NCBI GenBank assembly: GCA_034414595.1
Contig: DAOULY010000016.1
Location: 310,001-374,000, forward strand
From: DAOULY01 sp034414595
GTDB lineage: Bacteria; Chloroflexota; Dehalococcoidia; SZUA-161; JAUWZY01
DNA length: 64,000 nucleotides
Direction: 5' to 3'
Shown here: positions 35,148 through 45,300 of the stretch, piece after piece
How the letters are laid out: each line of letters starts with the position of its first letter
How positions within the stretch are numbered: the first letter of the stretch is position 1
Made by a program: the position numbers and the translations under genes
The notes under the pieces: generated by a model
Databases searched by the model: none
Seen by the model: the letters and a program-made list of their open reading frames with translations, nothing else
Told to the model about the DNA's origin: nothing

Positions 35148-36029
35148 ATGACCAAAACAGTCGCCGTAGAGAGAATTCAGTATAGCTTTGTTCCCAATCA
35201 CAGGGATACGATGGAGGCACTGGCCCACGCTCGCTTCAGCAATCAGGAGTATCGTCTAGTAATCTCGCTTTTGAACCAGACTAACGGTTACCTGAGGGAG
35301 GAAGACAAGCTTTCCCTTAGCTTCTTGAGCCAGCTCACAGGCATGAGCCACCAACACCTGTGCCACACCATCAACCGTCTCGTCGACAAGAACGTCATCT
35401 CTAAAAACGGCGACTTCTACAGGGTCAACCGACCAGCGCAGTGGTCGCCGGAGACCCTGAAAGCGTTGCCCAAACGGGCGACGCAATTGAAGTCGAGGGG
35501 GTGGTCCCAGAAGGGGAAAACGTTGCCTGGAGAGGCAACAACAGGGAGCGAAAAATCATTGCCTGAACAGGCAACGCCCGTTGCCCAAACAAGCAACACT
35601 TCATTGCCTGAACAGGCAACGCCACCAAATACAAAACACATTCCCCCTAAAGAAAACAATAAAGAAAACTCTATAAAGAAAACCACCTCCGGTGGAGCCC
35701 GCAAACCACGGGCCACCGATCCGGTCATCAGCGAAATATTTGCCGAGATGAGGGCTTATCTCGGCTACCCCGATAAGACTGACAAAGACCCTATCCCCAG
35801 CTATGGCAAAGAGGGAGCCGCCATCAAGCGGATGTTGACCAGGCGCTTTACCCGCGAGGAAGTGACCTCCTGCTGGAAGCGGAAGGTAGACGCGTGTGGC
35901 GGGGAATTTGTAAGCATGACCTGGGTCAATGAAGACATCGGAAAGGGGGAAACGCGGCGGCGGCGGCGCCTTCCCACGGATGAGGAGATCGAGGAGGGCA
36001 CCAAGCGCTTCATGGAAGGCAGGAGCTAA
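35148..36029 (+). CDS. Phage replication protein O-like initiator
   Basis: 293 residues. The N-terminal winged-helix part (about 15-100; FSNQEYRLVISLLNQTNGYL, SFLSQLTGMSHQHLCHTINR) resembles the DNA-binding domain of phage lambda-type O proteins. A central low-complexity linker contains LPEQATP-type repeats (about 105-165), encoded by palindromic iterons. A C-terminal domain (about 185-293; IPSYGKEGAAIKRMLTRRFT) ends with a basic RRRRRLP stretch. The next gene, a DnaC-like loader, overlaps by one base (TAATG), as in O-P pairs. It is therefore the probable replication initiator of the mobile element. Confidence 0.75.
   Translation: MTKTVAVERIQYSFVPNHRDTMEALAHARFSNQEYRLVISLLNQTNGYLREEDKLSLSFLSQLTGMSHQHLCHTINRLVDKNVISKNGDFYRVNRPAQWSPETLKALPKRATQLKSRGWSQKGKTLPGEATTGSEKSLPEQATPVAQTSNTSLPEQATPPNTKHIPPKENNKENSIKKTTSGGARKPRATDPVISEIFAEMRAYLGYPDKTDKDPIPSYGKEGAAIKRMLTRRFTREEVTSCWKRKVDACGGEFVSMTWVNEDIGKGETRRRRRLPTDEEIEEGTKRFMEGRS
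35466..35685 (+). other. Putative replication origin inside the O-like gene
   Basis: Five 16-base palindromic units lie at 35466, 35523, 35559, 35581 and 35604. Two are the perfect TTGCCTGAACAGGCAA; the others are variants such as TTGCCTGGAGAGGCAA and TTGCCCAAACAAGCAA. The last three are spaced 22-23 bases apart, about two helical turns. An A-rich tract (35624-35685; AAAACAATAAAGAAAACTCT) follows directly. Iterons with dyad symmetry next to an A-rich duplex-opening tract, within the initiator gene, is the layout of the lambda origin. Confidence 0.65.
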
Positions 36030-36688
36030 TGTGGATCGAGAGAATCCCGGGAGTATACGAAGGAAAGCCGATGAGTGAGGCGGATCAACAGAAGATCGCG
36101 CGCAGGGTGCGCATCTCGAACCTGCCCCTGGCCACTGGGGATAGTCACCGGTTCAGCCGTTGGCATCCGGCGCCGGGAACGGAGGACGCTTACGCTGCGG
36201 TCCAGGAGTTCCTGGCTGCACCGCGGCACCATTTTCTCTCACTGCTCGGCAATGTGGGGCTGGGGAAGACGCACCTGGCGCTGGCCGTCGCCTGGGAGTG
36301 GCTGGAGACGCTCAGGGGCACGGTGCTCTACTACCAGGTGGAGGGATTCCTGGACGACCTGCGCCAGGCCTACAGGTCCTGGCAAAAAGATGGGGGGATG
36401 GACCCGTATATGCTGATCGACCACGCGAAGAACTGCGGCCTGTTTGTGCTTGACGACCTCGGTGCCCACAAGCCGACAGAGTGGGCGGAGGCTAAGCTGG
36501 ACGAGATTATCGATGCCCGGTATATCAGCCGCCGCGCCACGGTGATAACGAGCAACCTGGCGCTCAACGAGCTACCCGAGAGGATAGCCGACAGGATGGC
36601 TGAGGGAGTGGTGGTAACTCTAAAGGGCAAGAGCAAACGGCGAGAGATGGGATGCAAGCCAGGGGACAGCTCACCAGGGAGGAGCTAG
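36029..36688 (+). CDS. DnaC/IstB-like AAA+ ATPase, helicase loader
   Basis: 219 residues. Walker A is GNVGLGKTHLALAVAW (about residues 73-88), Walker B FVLDDLGAHKPTEWAEAKL (about 137-155), and a sensor Thr/Asn pair appears in ATVITSNLALNELPERIADRM. This matches DnaC and phage helicase loaders, which place DnaB helicase at an origin. The ATG at 36029 overlaps the initiator stop; ATG 36071 (MSEADQQK) is an alternative. With the O-like gene it forms the element's replication module. Confidence 0.88.
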   Translation: MWIERIPGVYEGKPMSEADQQKIARRVRISNLPLATGDSHRFSRWHPAPGTEDAYAAVQEFLAAPRHHFLSLLGNVGLGKTHLALAVAWEWLETLRGTVLYYQVEGFLDDLRQAYRSWQKDGGMDPYMLIDHAKNCGLFVLDDLGAHKPTEWAEAKLDEIIDARYISRRATVITSNLALNELPERIADRMAEGVVVTLKGKSKRREMGCKPGDSSPGRS

Positions 36689-36828
36689 AGCGGCGGATCT
36701 GGCTCAAATGCTCTGCCTGCCCGGAAAAAACGATCAGCGCCGGGCAGCTCCAGTGCAAGCGGCGCAGGTGCCGTTACAAGAGTGTTCAGAGGTGGCTGGG
36801 AGAACTGAAGGAGTTAGACGGGAGATGA
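36652..36828 (+). CDS. Small zinc-ribbon-like protein
   Basis: 58 residues starting MQARGQLTREELERRIWLKC, overlapping the end of the loader gene in another frame. Four Cys (CSAC, then C and C spaced by five) could hold zinc, and the second half is very basic (QCKRRRCRYKSVQRW). The stop is followed after one base by the next ATG (36830), implying coupling. Function unknown. Confidence 0.55.
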   Translation: MQARGQLTREELERRIWLKCSACPEKTISAGQLQCKRRRCRYKSVQRWLGELKELDGR

Positions 36829-36829
36829 A

Positions 36830-37057
36830 ATGCCAAGAATACGGGGCGTCCTGACACCCGAGCAAGAGGCCCTCGGCTATTACCTGATCGAGGACGACCA
36901 CACAGTTCAGCTCTGGCACCAAGGCCGTTGTGTGGCCGTGTTCAGCGCCACAGGGACAACGCGCCAAAAACTTAGAGAAGCGGCAACCGAGGACTGGCTC
37001 CAGCGGCTCAGGGATAAACGGAATGGTTTGCTGGTGCCGCCGAGCCGCGGGCTTTAG
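36830..37057 (+). CDS. Hypothetical element protein (75 aa)
   Basis: Starts MPRIRGVLTPEQEALGYYLI and contains DDHTVQLWHQGRCVAVFSAT, a short beta-hairpin-rich pattern, ending with a basic helix. It begins one base after the stop of the zinc-ribbon gene. No family recognised; genes of this size follow replication modules in many phages. Confidence 0.5.
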   Translation: MPRIRGVLTPEQEALGYYLIEDDHTVQLWHQGRCVAVFSATGTTRQKLREAATEDWLQRLRDKRNGLLVPPSRGL

Positions 37058-37128
37058 CAGGCAGAGCCGGGCGCTGTGAGGTATGACAAGTACTGCGGGT
37101 TGTGCTCCGTGGGGAAGGAGATGAGACT

Positions 37129-37431
37129 ATGGAGCCTCTTCCAGCAATTCTAAGATGTCCTGTCGGTGATGAAGAGTGGCCGGCAACAAGTTTTAAGGCT
37201 GTTGTCGATGCCACCCACGAGATCCAGCGTCCAGGGACAATTCACCTCTCCTGTCCGGCAGGCCATAGTTTTACGTTGGCCAAGGCAGTCCGAGCCAAGA
37301 TGTTTACCAGGGGCCAGGCGAAAAGGCTGGTCGCCATCGCTCAAGGGTTCGCAGACCGGTTCAATGCAGCAAAAAGCTTTGAGGAAATCGAACAAGTGAT
37401 AAGGGAAGCAAGAGGCGATCGAGAAAGATAA
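37129..37431 (+). CDS. Hypothetical element protein with single zinc-finger-like half
   Basis: About 100 residues beginning MEPLPAILRCPVGDEEWPAT. Two cysteines (RCPVG and LSCPAGHSF) and a following His suggest a metal site. The second half is helical and basic (AKAVRAKMFTRGQAKRLVAIAQGF). ATG 37129 is favoured by a GGAGATGA upstream; the frame is open nine codons earlier. Function unknown. Confidence 0.5.
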   Translation: MEPLPAILRCPVGDEEWPATSFKAVVDATHEIQRPGTIHLSCPAGHSFTLAKAVRAKMFTRGQAKRLVAIAQGFADRFNAAKSFEEIEQVIREARGDRER

Positions 37432-37479
37432 TGGTAGTTAGAGAAGGACAAAATTGCTGATTGGCATTATTTACATAAA

Positions 37480-37857
37480 ATGGCGAGGAAGAAAAAAAAG
37501 CAACTTAGCGATAGTCTGCGTGATCTCAGGAGCACCTTGGACGAGATGGACAGGATCGTCGAGGGTCTGACGGGCAAGCGTATCAAGATTCATGCAGCCG
37601 AGATGCTCACGAGCTTCAGTAACGACGTATACCGCAGGGCCACCGACCAGCAGGCTACCAGCGCTGTCAGCCGGTGGCTGGGTGCCTGCCGGGTCCTCGG
37701 GGTAAGTCCTGATGCCGATCGGGAAAAGGTCAAGAAGGTCTATCTGGGTCTGGTGAAACTGTACCATGAGGCTGGGGAAGCTCCCAACCCTGAGAAGGCC
37801 AAAGAGGTAAATGCCGCTTACCAAGTGATCTGTGAGCAGAAGGGCTGGCCAAAATGA
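37480..37857 (+). CDS. J-like domain protein with degenerate HPD motif
   Basis: 125 residues. A basic helical N-terminal part (ARKKKKQLSDSLRDLRSTLDE) leads to a C-terminal J-like domain: VLGVSPDADREKVKKVYLGLVKLYHEAGEAPNPEKAKEVNAAYQVI (about 71-117, shown here only as its key features: VLGVSP, KVYLGLVKLYH, AYQVI). The HPD loop that stimulates DnaK is replaced by HEA, so it is probably a structural or DNA-replication adaptor. Last plus-strand gene before the convergent BREX operon. Confidence 0.65.
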   Translation: MARKKKKQLSDSLRDLRSTLDEMDRIVEGLTGKRIKIHAAEMLTSFSNDVYRRATDQQATSAVSRWLGACRVLGVSPDADREKVKKVYLGLVKLYHEAGEAPNPEKAKEVNAAYQVICEQKGWPK

Positions 37858-37915
37858 GTTTCCGTTAAGTACGTACCAGTGATGCGCTAAACATTCCAGC
37901 CTACTGAGTGTTGTC

Positions 37916-39961
37916 CTAATCCGAGAGCGCCTTTACTAGCGCTTCCTTGATGTCAACATAGTAAATTATACTTATCTTGCTAGCCATTTCGTCTGACAAA
38001 TCGTTTAGTTGCTTTCTCGCTGATATAGGGGTAAGTAAGACAGTTGCACCTTTCTCAATGGCCAGTTCTGCAATCCCCACAGCGTTATAAATGGGGTCAA
38101 TTCCTCCGCTTAAGCTCAGCCCTCCAACTGCGATTAGTCCGCCTTTTAAGTTCTTCTTGAGGAATGCGCTGCAGGAAGCTATTAGTATAGGAACGCCGAG
38201 GGACGCCCCACTACGAGCAGTGTCAAATGCCAATAGCTGGATAGTCAATTCATGTTGACTTGGATCTCGATCCCCAATCAAGTCCTGCGCCCGGGAACTC
38301 AGATTTTTTTCGCTACACTTGACACTCTCACGGAACGGGCCAGGCGCCGGTATGTTTACTATTCTTACGCCCGATCCCGGACTTTCGTTTACTTCAATTC
38401 GATAAAGGCCGGGGTTCTCATCTTGACCCCCATATCCAATTGCCCAAACCTGCCCCGGCGGGAGCGGGTCGATACCTATTGATTTTTCGCTTTGGATCTC
38501 AGGGGTTACTACGAAGTGTTCGATACCTTCTGGAGCCAGCCGATAGCTGAACTGTGTATTCCTAAATTCCGCGCTGCCTATTCGCTTCTGTTGCTCTTTT
38601 ACCCTGCGGCGGCATTCGAGTGCCAACTTTACCGCCCACTCAAGATCATCATCTGCGATGGGCATTTCTCGATTTGGATACAAGAGCTTGAGCAAACCGT
38701 TAGTCGTGTGATTTACGGCATTGGTATCTCGGCCGCTTAATGCGATCCCGTAGTTCAGCTTGCCCTGAAGCTGCGTCAGCCTGTTCTCAGCTCGAGATTG
38801 CGCCCAGCACTCTGACAAGAAGTCGCTGACTAGGCCAAAATGGTCAGTGAAAAGTGCTCTTTCCATTTTGGGCATATCCCAACCTGGCAAATACGCATGA
38901 ATACGATCCATAAAGGCAGTGTCGTTACGCATTTCTGGAGGCAACGGCCCAAAGAGGTGGGTTATCCTTTGTTGATATTCCACGTCCACCTCAAAATTGC
39001 CTAGAAATACCATACTGCCAAAAGCCCGAATGCTTTCACGCCCGCGACTGAACTCCCCAGATTCCATGTAGCCCTTCATGATGCTCACGCCGTCTTTCTG
39101 GTCGAAACTAATTCCGGCTATCTCATCAAAGCACACTACATCATACTGGCAAACCAATCCTCGCTGGCCAGTCGCGTTGTTAACGAACATACGCGCAACA
39201 GTAGCCTTGCCACCCGAAATGAGATGAGAGTAAGGTGAAATCTGCTGATATAAGTGTGACTTGCCTGTCCCGCGTGGCCCCAATTCCACGACGTTACAAT
39301 TATTCTCGACGAAGGGTACCATACGCAGGAAAAGAACATCCCTCGCACGCGGTGACAGGCGGTCAGCTTCAAATCCGACACTGCGCAACAGCAGTTGCTT
39401 CCATTGTTCAGTTGTGAAGTCTTTCCGTCCCCGAGCCATGTCTTCCAGCGCTGCACGCTTGGAAAGCTGGATGGGTCTCAAGTTGGAAACGCCAAAGGGC
39501 CGGCCATTCTTCTCTTGTGCGATGGCAGCATCATATTCCAGAGTAACTTCGGCGTAAAAACCTCCTGTCAGCATTCGCTCATTGCCAGCCACAACATCGG
39601 CGCCAATCCGTATGTCCGAAAGGCGCAAGCTTGGAAGAGTTGCGATATAGGAATCAGTATCCGGGTCCAAACGCGCTGTTATCAAGTCAATGACTTTGAC
39701 AGTCCCGCGCTCACGTGCCCGAGACTGAAACAGTTGCTCTTCTCCGGGTCGGACAGTGCGCTCTCTCATCTGTCTCTCAACGACATCGAGTCCCTCAGTT
39801 ATCTCAGCCTCGTTGGTGGTCGCACAGTATCGACCCAGCAGAAATTCTCCCACATAGGTCGGCACCGGGTACAGACCACGGAATCTGAGCGCCAAATCTT
39901 TCCTAACCAGGTAGCCTTCGAAAGCTCGCGCGGCGAGCCGATCCAATTCGTCTAGTTCCAT
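37916..39961 (-). CDS. brxL: BREX Lon-like AAA+ protein BrxL
   Basis: 681 residues, last gene of the BREX operon. A long N-terminal region (about 1-220) precedes an AAA+ module with Walker A LGPRGTGKSHLY (about 227-238), Walker B VVCFDEIAG and the arginine-containing GLVSDFL region. The C-terminal Lon-type domain includes FDTARSGASLGVPILIAS and GGLSLSGGIDPIYNAVGIAE, ending AISARK-like PISARKQLNDL. BrxL is a DNA-binding motor or effector of BREX. ATG 39961 follows GGGAGGAT and sits four bases after the pglZ stop; 18 upstream codons are unlikely. Confidence 0.9.
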   Translation of the reverse strand: MELDELDRLAARAFEGYLVRKDLALRFRGLYPVPTYVGEFLLGRYCATTNEAEITEGLDVVERQMRERTVRPGEEQLFQSRARERGTVKVIDLITARLDPDTDSYIATLPSLRLSDIRIGADVVAGNERMLTGGFYAEVTLEYDAAIAQEKNGRPFGVSNLRPIQLSKRAALEDMARGRKDFTTEQWKQLLLRSVGFEADRLSPRARDVLFLRMVPFVENNCNVVELGPRGTGKSHLYQQISPYSHLISGGKATVARMFVNNATGQRGLVCQYDVVCFDEIAGISFDQKDGVSIMKGYMESGEFSRGRESIRAFGSMVFLGNFEVDVEYQQRITHLFGPLPPEMRNDTAFMDRIHAYLPGWDMPKMERALFTDHFGLVSDFLSECWAQSRAENRLTQLQGKLNYGIALSGRDTNAVNHTTNGLLKLLYPNREMPIADDDLEWAVKLALECRRRVKEQQKRIGSAEFRNTQFSYRLAPEGIEHFVVTPEIQSEKSIGIDPLPPGQVWAIGYGGQDENPGLYRIEVNESPGSGVRIVNIPAPGPFRESVKCSEKNLSSRAQDLIGDRDPSQHELTIQLLAFDTARSGASLGVPILIASCSAFLKKNLKGGLIAVGGLSLSGGIDPIYNAVGIAELAIEKGATVLLTPISARKQLNDLSDEMASKISIIYYVDIKEALVKALSD

Positions 39962-39965
39962 AGAT

Positions 39966-42299
39966 TTATCCTCCCACGGTCGTATGCCACTGACAGGATA
40001 TTTGTCCCTTATCATCGACGACTACGACCACAGCAGCTTGCCCTTCATAGTCTTCATTTTCTACGAGGAGAGACGCATTCCCGGAAGCGTCTGGACTCTT
40101 ACCTACGGATACAATCGAGGTGGCAGAATCTCCAGGTTTAATCCGGATGTCGACAACGGTTTCTGCAGAGGCACCGGAGATGGATACATCGCACCGTAGA
40201 CCTTTCCAAGCTACCTTCTCAATAACAGCAGAAGTCAATGACGCAGGGCGTGAAATGGTCAGAATTGGCACAATACATTCCTGCGGACTTAGACCACCAT
40301 GCTCATATTCTTTGCCTGCCTCGAAACAGCAAATGCCCGCCGGCGTCGCAATACGTACCCCGTTGTCCCAAGACCAGGGTGCGGTTAACTTGTCGGTCTT
40401 CGCCAAGTCTTTCAATCGGGCACAACGCCCTTTGCGTACTGCTGTTAGATGCTCGGGAAGCTCGTCCTTTGGAAGATTTCCAGGCAAGAGCAACCAGCCA
40501 TGGTCGGTGATTACGATTACAGTTATCCAACCGTGCTCAAGCAGGGATTCCACCCGCTTGAACACCCAATGCAATTCGTCTTTAATACGGTGACTAAGTT
40601 TCCAACCATACTCGTGCCCGTATGCATCAATGTCGCCAATCTCGGTCCAGGCGATACCCGACGGGTCGCCAAGATTGCCCTCCTCTAGTATCTGATAACC
40701 AGATTCGAGTAGTGTCTTACGAAAGACCTCAGCCGTAAGCTGTGTACGCGTGGCCTTCACCAAGGGACGTAACTCCGGGGCAAACTGTCCAGTCAGCAAG
40801 TTAGCGATTGGCGAGATTGCTGGCTTGGTCGTGGGAGTGACCGTTGGGAATGCTGCCAAATGAGCGGCAACGTTGCACGCGTAGTCTTTTTCGATGAATT
40901 CAACGGCCAAGCGTTGCCCGGTATCGAACCTCAAAGCATCAGTGAAGACAATGCAAGTGCCTTTGTTGGGAAGCGGCAAAGGATGCACGCTGTCAAGGTC
41001 TGCAAAGTCGCTGCCGGAGGCAGCTTTTTGCCAGTCGGAAGTTGCTTTCTCGAGCCACGGCCGATATAGCGTAAGACAAACTGATCTTACGGCCGCCAGA
41101 TCCTGTGGCTGGTCTACTTCAGCAAGTGACCGGATAAGGGCATTGTCAACCTTCCAGCCCCAGTTAGCATAGGCTTCAGCGATTTCATCTATCGATGTCC
41201 CACTTAGCTGCTTGGAACTGTATTCTGCCAATTCGGACAGCCATCCAAGCGCCATTGCCATGGATGACTGTCCGAATTTCACCCAAACCCAACCTCGCCG
41301 AACCCCATGCTCTTTCTCGAGGTCAAGCACTTTTTTGTGAACCTCTTCGATGGACTTGCTTCCTAAATTCAACAGGTGTTTGCGCAGAGTATCTTCCTGG
41401 AGTTCGTTGTCTTGGGGCCATTTGCTCGCGTCGTCCTCCAGTGATAGCTGGGTGGGGCGAGCTTTCCTCAACAATTCAGGAATGTGGGGATATGAAATCG
41501 TCGCTTCCGCGAAATGGTTCCATACTGGAAGCCAGCTCCCTTGACACTGCGCCAGCAGTCTGGCCGCAGTTATCGGGCCTTCCTTGACGGGATGGAAACC
41601 ATAACCTTGCTCACAAAGATGACAGAATGCTGCCTTTTCTTCTTTGCCAAGCTGGTTAATATACGAAGCGGGATCGTTAAGCCACAAAAGAATCTGCCTA
41701 ACCTCATCTGGTACCAGTAGCCTATTGAAGTAGGCGGCATTCACGGGTTCGTTGGATTTGAGCCGCTCAATTGGTTCCTCAGCTAATCTCACCAATGCCC
41801 TTTTGAGTGATTCCTTTGTTGCCTGGTCTGAGGCAAGTTTGATACCGAGGCCGCCATCCTTTGATTCTAGAAAAGCATAAAGCGTCCAATCTCGCCCATT
41901 TCTTTGGGTCCAGAGCACGCCTCGATACTGCAGTTCCGCCAATACCTTTAGCTCAGCGCGCATGTCCGCCACAGAGCGCATTTCCTGCCTGCTTACTCCG
42001 GGAAGATAGACAATCGGTGTGACATCTGGCGGCAATTGATCCTCAGCCAGGGTGCGAGCTAGCATGCACCGCAGCCAGTATGATGGCCCGGTTCGATTTT
42101 CAGGCGAAAATTGGCCGAGTGTAAGAACCGGCACATTCCTACCTCGCAAAATGCCCACTAGCTGTTCCCATTGGCGCTCTTTATCGGTCCATAGAACCGC
42201 TGCAGGAGCCACTTGGTCATTCTTGTTATAGGCAGTAGCTTGCTTCAAGGCTTCAATAACAGCATTCAAAAAAGTATCGGACTGCGTCATGGTTATCAT
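39966..42299 (-). CDS. pglZ: BREX alkaline-phosphatase-like protein PglZ
   Basis: 777 residues. The PglZ domain occupies the second half: VFTDALRFDTGQRLAVEF carries the metal Asp, VITDHGWLLLPG the second site, and YEHGGLSPQECIVPIL the conserved His/Gly/Glu segment. The N-terminal half is helical (ADMRAELKVLAELQYRGVLW) and typical of BREX PglZ. PglZ is the defining protein of BREX; its exact reaction is unsettled. The start lies only five bases after the pglX stop. Confidence 0.93.
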   Translation of the reverse strand: MITMTQSDTFLNAVIEALKQATAYNKNDQVAPAAVLWTDKERQWEQLVGILRGRNVPVLTLGQFSPENRTGPSYWLRCMLARTLAEDQLPPDVTPIVYLPGVSRQEMRSVADMRAELKVLAELQYRGVLWTQRNGRDWTLYAFLESKDGGLGIKLASDQATKESLKRALVRLAEEPIERLKSNEPVNAAYFNRLLVPDEVRQILLWLNDPASYINQLGKEEKAAFCHLCEQGYGFHPVKEGPITAARLLAQCQGSWLPVWNHFAEATISYPHIPELLRKARPTQLSLEDDASKWPQDNELQEDTLRKHLLNLGSKSIEEVHKKVLDLEKEHGVRRGWVWVKFGQSSMAMALGWLSELAEYSSKQLSGTSIDEIAEAYANWGWKVDNALIRSLAEVDQPQDLAAVRSVCLTLYRPWLEKATSDWQKAASGSDFADLDSVHPLPLPNKGTCIVFTDALRFDTGQRLAVEFIEKDYACNVAAHLAAFPTVTPTTKPAISPIANLLTGQFAPELRPLVKATRTQLTAEVFRKTLLESGYQILEEGNLGDPSGIAWTEIGDIDAYGHEYGWKLSHRIKDELHWVFKRVESLLEHGWITVIVITDHGWLLLPGNLPKDELPEHLTAVRKGRCARLKDLAKTDKLTAPWSWDNGVRIATPAGICCFEAGKEYEHGGLSPQECIVPILTISRPASLTSAVIEKVAWKGLRCDVSISGASAETVVDIRIKPGDSATSIVSVGKSPDASGNASLLVENEDYEGQAAVVVVVDDKGQISCQWHTTVGG

Positions 42300-42304
42300 A
42301 ATAA

Positions 42305-45300
42305 TCAGTTCTTGCCCTTAGCACTACCTTGTGCCGCCAGCTTCTCAGCAATCGTAAGGTGACGATCGTTTATCCGTTCACTGCCGTCGAGGTTTTTGCC
42401 GCGGTCCTTATTCCAGTTAATAACAAATTTACTGCGCAGTACGCCAGCTTCAACAAAAGGACGGATGTTGAGACGAACGCCGTCATTCAAGTCCGGGTTC
42501 CAGCCGATTGGTTGTTCATCCAAGCTCTTCCATCGAATATATATGTCAAAAGGACTTTTCCCTTCACGAATCTTCTCCAACCGCTTTTGGAGTTCTAATG
42601 CTGCCACCAGACGTCCCTCGGCACCGGCTTCTTTGGCATCGCTTTTTTCACGCTGTTGCTTTATCCACGCTCCCAGGTAAGTGTAGATCAGCTTATCTAA
42701 TTTGGTGCTGTCAAACCGGTGGTAATTTACGAGAGCCGAGAAGCCGTCTTTACGGCCATCCCAGATGTGCCAAATGAAAGGGCGATTATGGAAAATCCGG
42801 CAATGTTGTACAAAGAACCCATCACGGATCCATTCGCTCAGGTCTTTAACACCGAACCCGACCAGTGCTAGGAGCTCGTCCTGTTTCTTCAGAGACCATT
42901 GCTCGCCATACGCGGCAGCGAGAAAGGCTCGCAAATGTTCTGCAGCGGACTGTTCACCGACGACCGGCACTAAACTCACAATGCCATCTCTATCCGCATA
43001 GTTATCAAGCAAATCTGGCTCTTGCTTTGGCCACCTATAGCCGAGTAACCTTGCTACTGCTACTTGCAGAGGTTCTGTTGTGTGCAGAACATTTCCATCA
43101 AACAGCCATTGTGTTGGGTGGTTAGAATGTGGCTCGGGCATTGGGCCCGCCCTTGAAGCGACTCCTTGCCAATGAGGAAGGTCGAAGGGAACCTTAAGAA
43201 GTGTGGCAGGTGTAACACCCAGCTTCTTATCGAGCCGCCTAATAGCAGCATCAAATTCCGGCGACTGGCAGAACATCCAAATTGCGCTAAGATTTTTATG
43301 TTCTTTAGGCACGATTACGGCGATGCCCTGGTCATATAATTCGCCGGTGTACATTGTACATGCAAGCTGGCTCATACGGTTGACCCCGACGCCATCGCGG
43401 CCATAGGCTGGATTCCCCAAGCCCGGACGTAGCATGCCCTTCCCTTTATCTATCCAATTGATTACATGTTCTCTCCCAGTGAAAGCTTGGTCTTTTGCGG
43501 CCGGTTCTTGGAAAAACCTCCAACCTGCTGGCAAATATGGAAATTCCCAAAAACATCTCACCCATCTCTCATTGTCACCAGTGACTATGCCGCGAGGTGA
43601 CAAGGCATATTCGCTTAGGAGGGGTGCCTTCGTTGTTGCTCCAATCAGGATGCGTGCATCGGGATTGCGCAATTGTTGTCTTTGGTCAATTATCTCCAAG
43701 GGAGCTTTACGCAGATGAGTGTTCTTGGCTGAGACGGTCTTCAACTCTGATGCGTCCAAGCCTGTAAAAGTAGCGCCAGGCGAAGCCGGACGATTACTGA
43801 GTATCACCATAGCGGGTTTGACTACCTCACCGCTGACGGTCTCGAATGCACCCGGACCTAGCCAACAGACATGTTGCCATTCCTGCTCATTCAAGAGTTT
43901 TTTTCGAAGGCCCTCATATGATCCGAGAAACAGCCAATTCTGGGGCGTTAGAACAGCGTATGTACCTTCTCGAACTGTAAACGCTCTACATCTTTCTAAG
44001 AATACCGTAGCCAGGTCCATTTTCGCCTGCGGATTATTCTGCTCACAAAATCTCTTGATGGTTTCATGCTGCTTTTTAAAACCCAAATAGGGTACGTTGG
44101 TTGCCACAAGTGTGTACTGCCTACTCAGGTAACCGGCAGCTCGTGCCACGCCTTGTGCCGCTAATCCGAACACCGCAGCTACCGGGTCATCTTGATTGCG
44201 TTCCTTGGCAAGAGCTTTTTCGAGAATAGGCGCAACTTGGTCATAGTCCGGAGCAAACATGCGGTCTGCAACCGGAACCTGCGTCGGGTTTATAAGACTT
44301 CCCAGATCGGGAGCCATCGAAAAAAGTGAATATAGCCTATGTAAGGTATGTCTGAGATTCTCATCGCCATTTGCCAGCTTGGCCCAGGTGTCCAGTTGCC
44401 CTTGTACTGCAATACCGGTGCAAGCGACATTAGGCAATGGGATATCCCGATAGCCGCCGACTTTCCAAGCTGCAAAAGCTAGCGCAAAGGTGGCAATCTG
44501 AACGCAGCGTTCATCGATTTCAAGCCCAAACAGATTGTCTCGAATTACTGCATCTGCGGCTTCGACTTCACTAATACCTTCTTCCTCCATGCGCATGCGA
44601 CGTAACATGTTGAAAGCAGCGACCAGGAAGTGGCCAGACCCACAACACGGATCCATGACAGCCACCTCAGCTACTTTCGATGGCCAGCCAGAGAAAGAAC
44701 CCACCGCTGGCTTACCATTTTCTTTGAATCGCAAATACGCAAACGTCTTCACTATTGGGCTGTCGGGATGACGGGCTGTCCACCATGCACCCAATGAGTT
44801 CTCAAGCAAAAAACGTACTATGTAGTCTTCGGTAAAGAGTTGGGTAACTGGAGCCAGGTCAGCACCTCCAATCTTTTTACCACTGCTATTTACCTCATCC
44901 TTACGTCTGCTTTGCCAGAATTGGTATATCCAACCCAGACCGTCATCGGAGGTGAAAATAGAAAGGGGAAGATTGGTCAAGATGCTTTCCAGCTTCAAAC
45001 GACCTTCTGGAGCAAACCGTACTTGCACAGACGGGTCATCGCTCGCAAAGATGCCGGGCAACATCATGTTGGCGTACTTAGCAGCGACTCCCCACAGGTC
45101 AGGTTCGCCCTCTTCACTAGCCAGCTCTGCGCAATCATGCAAGGTAACCGGAACTCCTTCGGTTGGATGAACCAGCAGGCTATTCTCGGCCAGAAATCGA
45201 GCAAATAGCATTCTATGCCACTGCTGATAGGCTATTTCCTCCAGAAGCAAGCTGATCCCACCGATCATCAAGCCGCCACCCAACTGCCTTGCTTTGGCGC

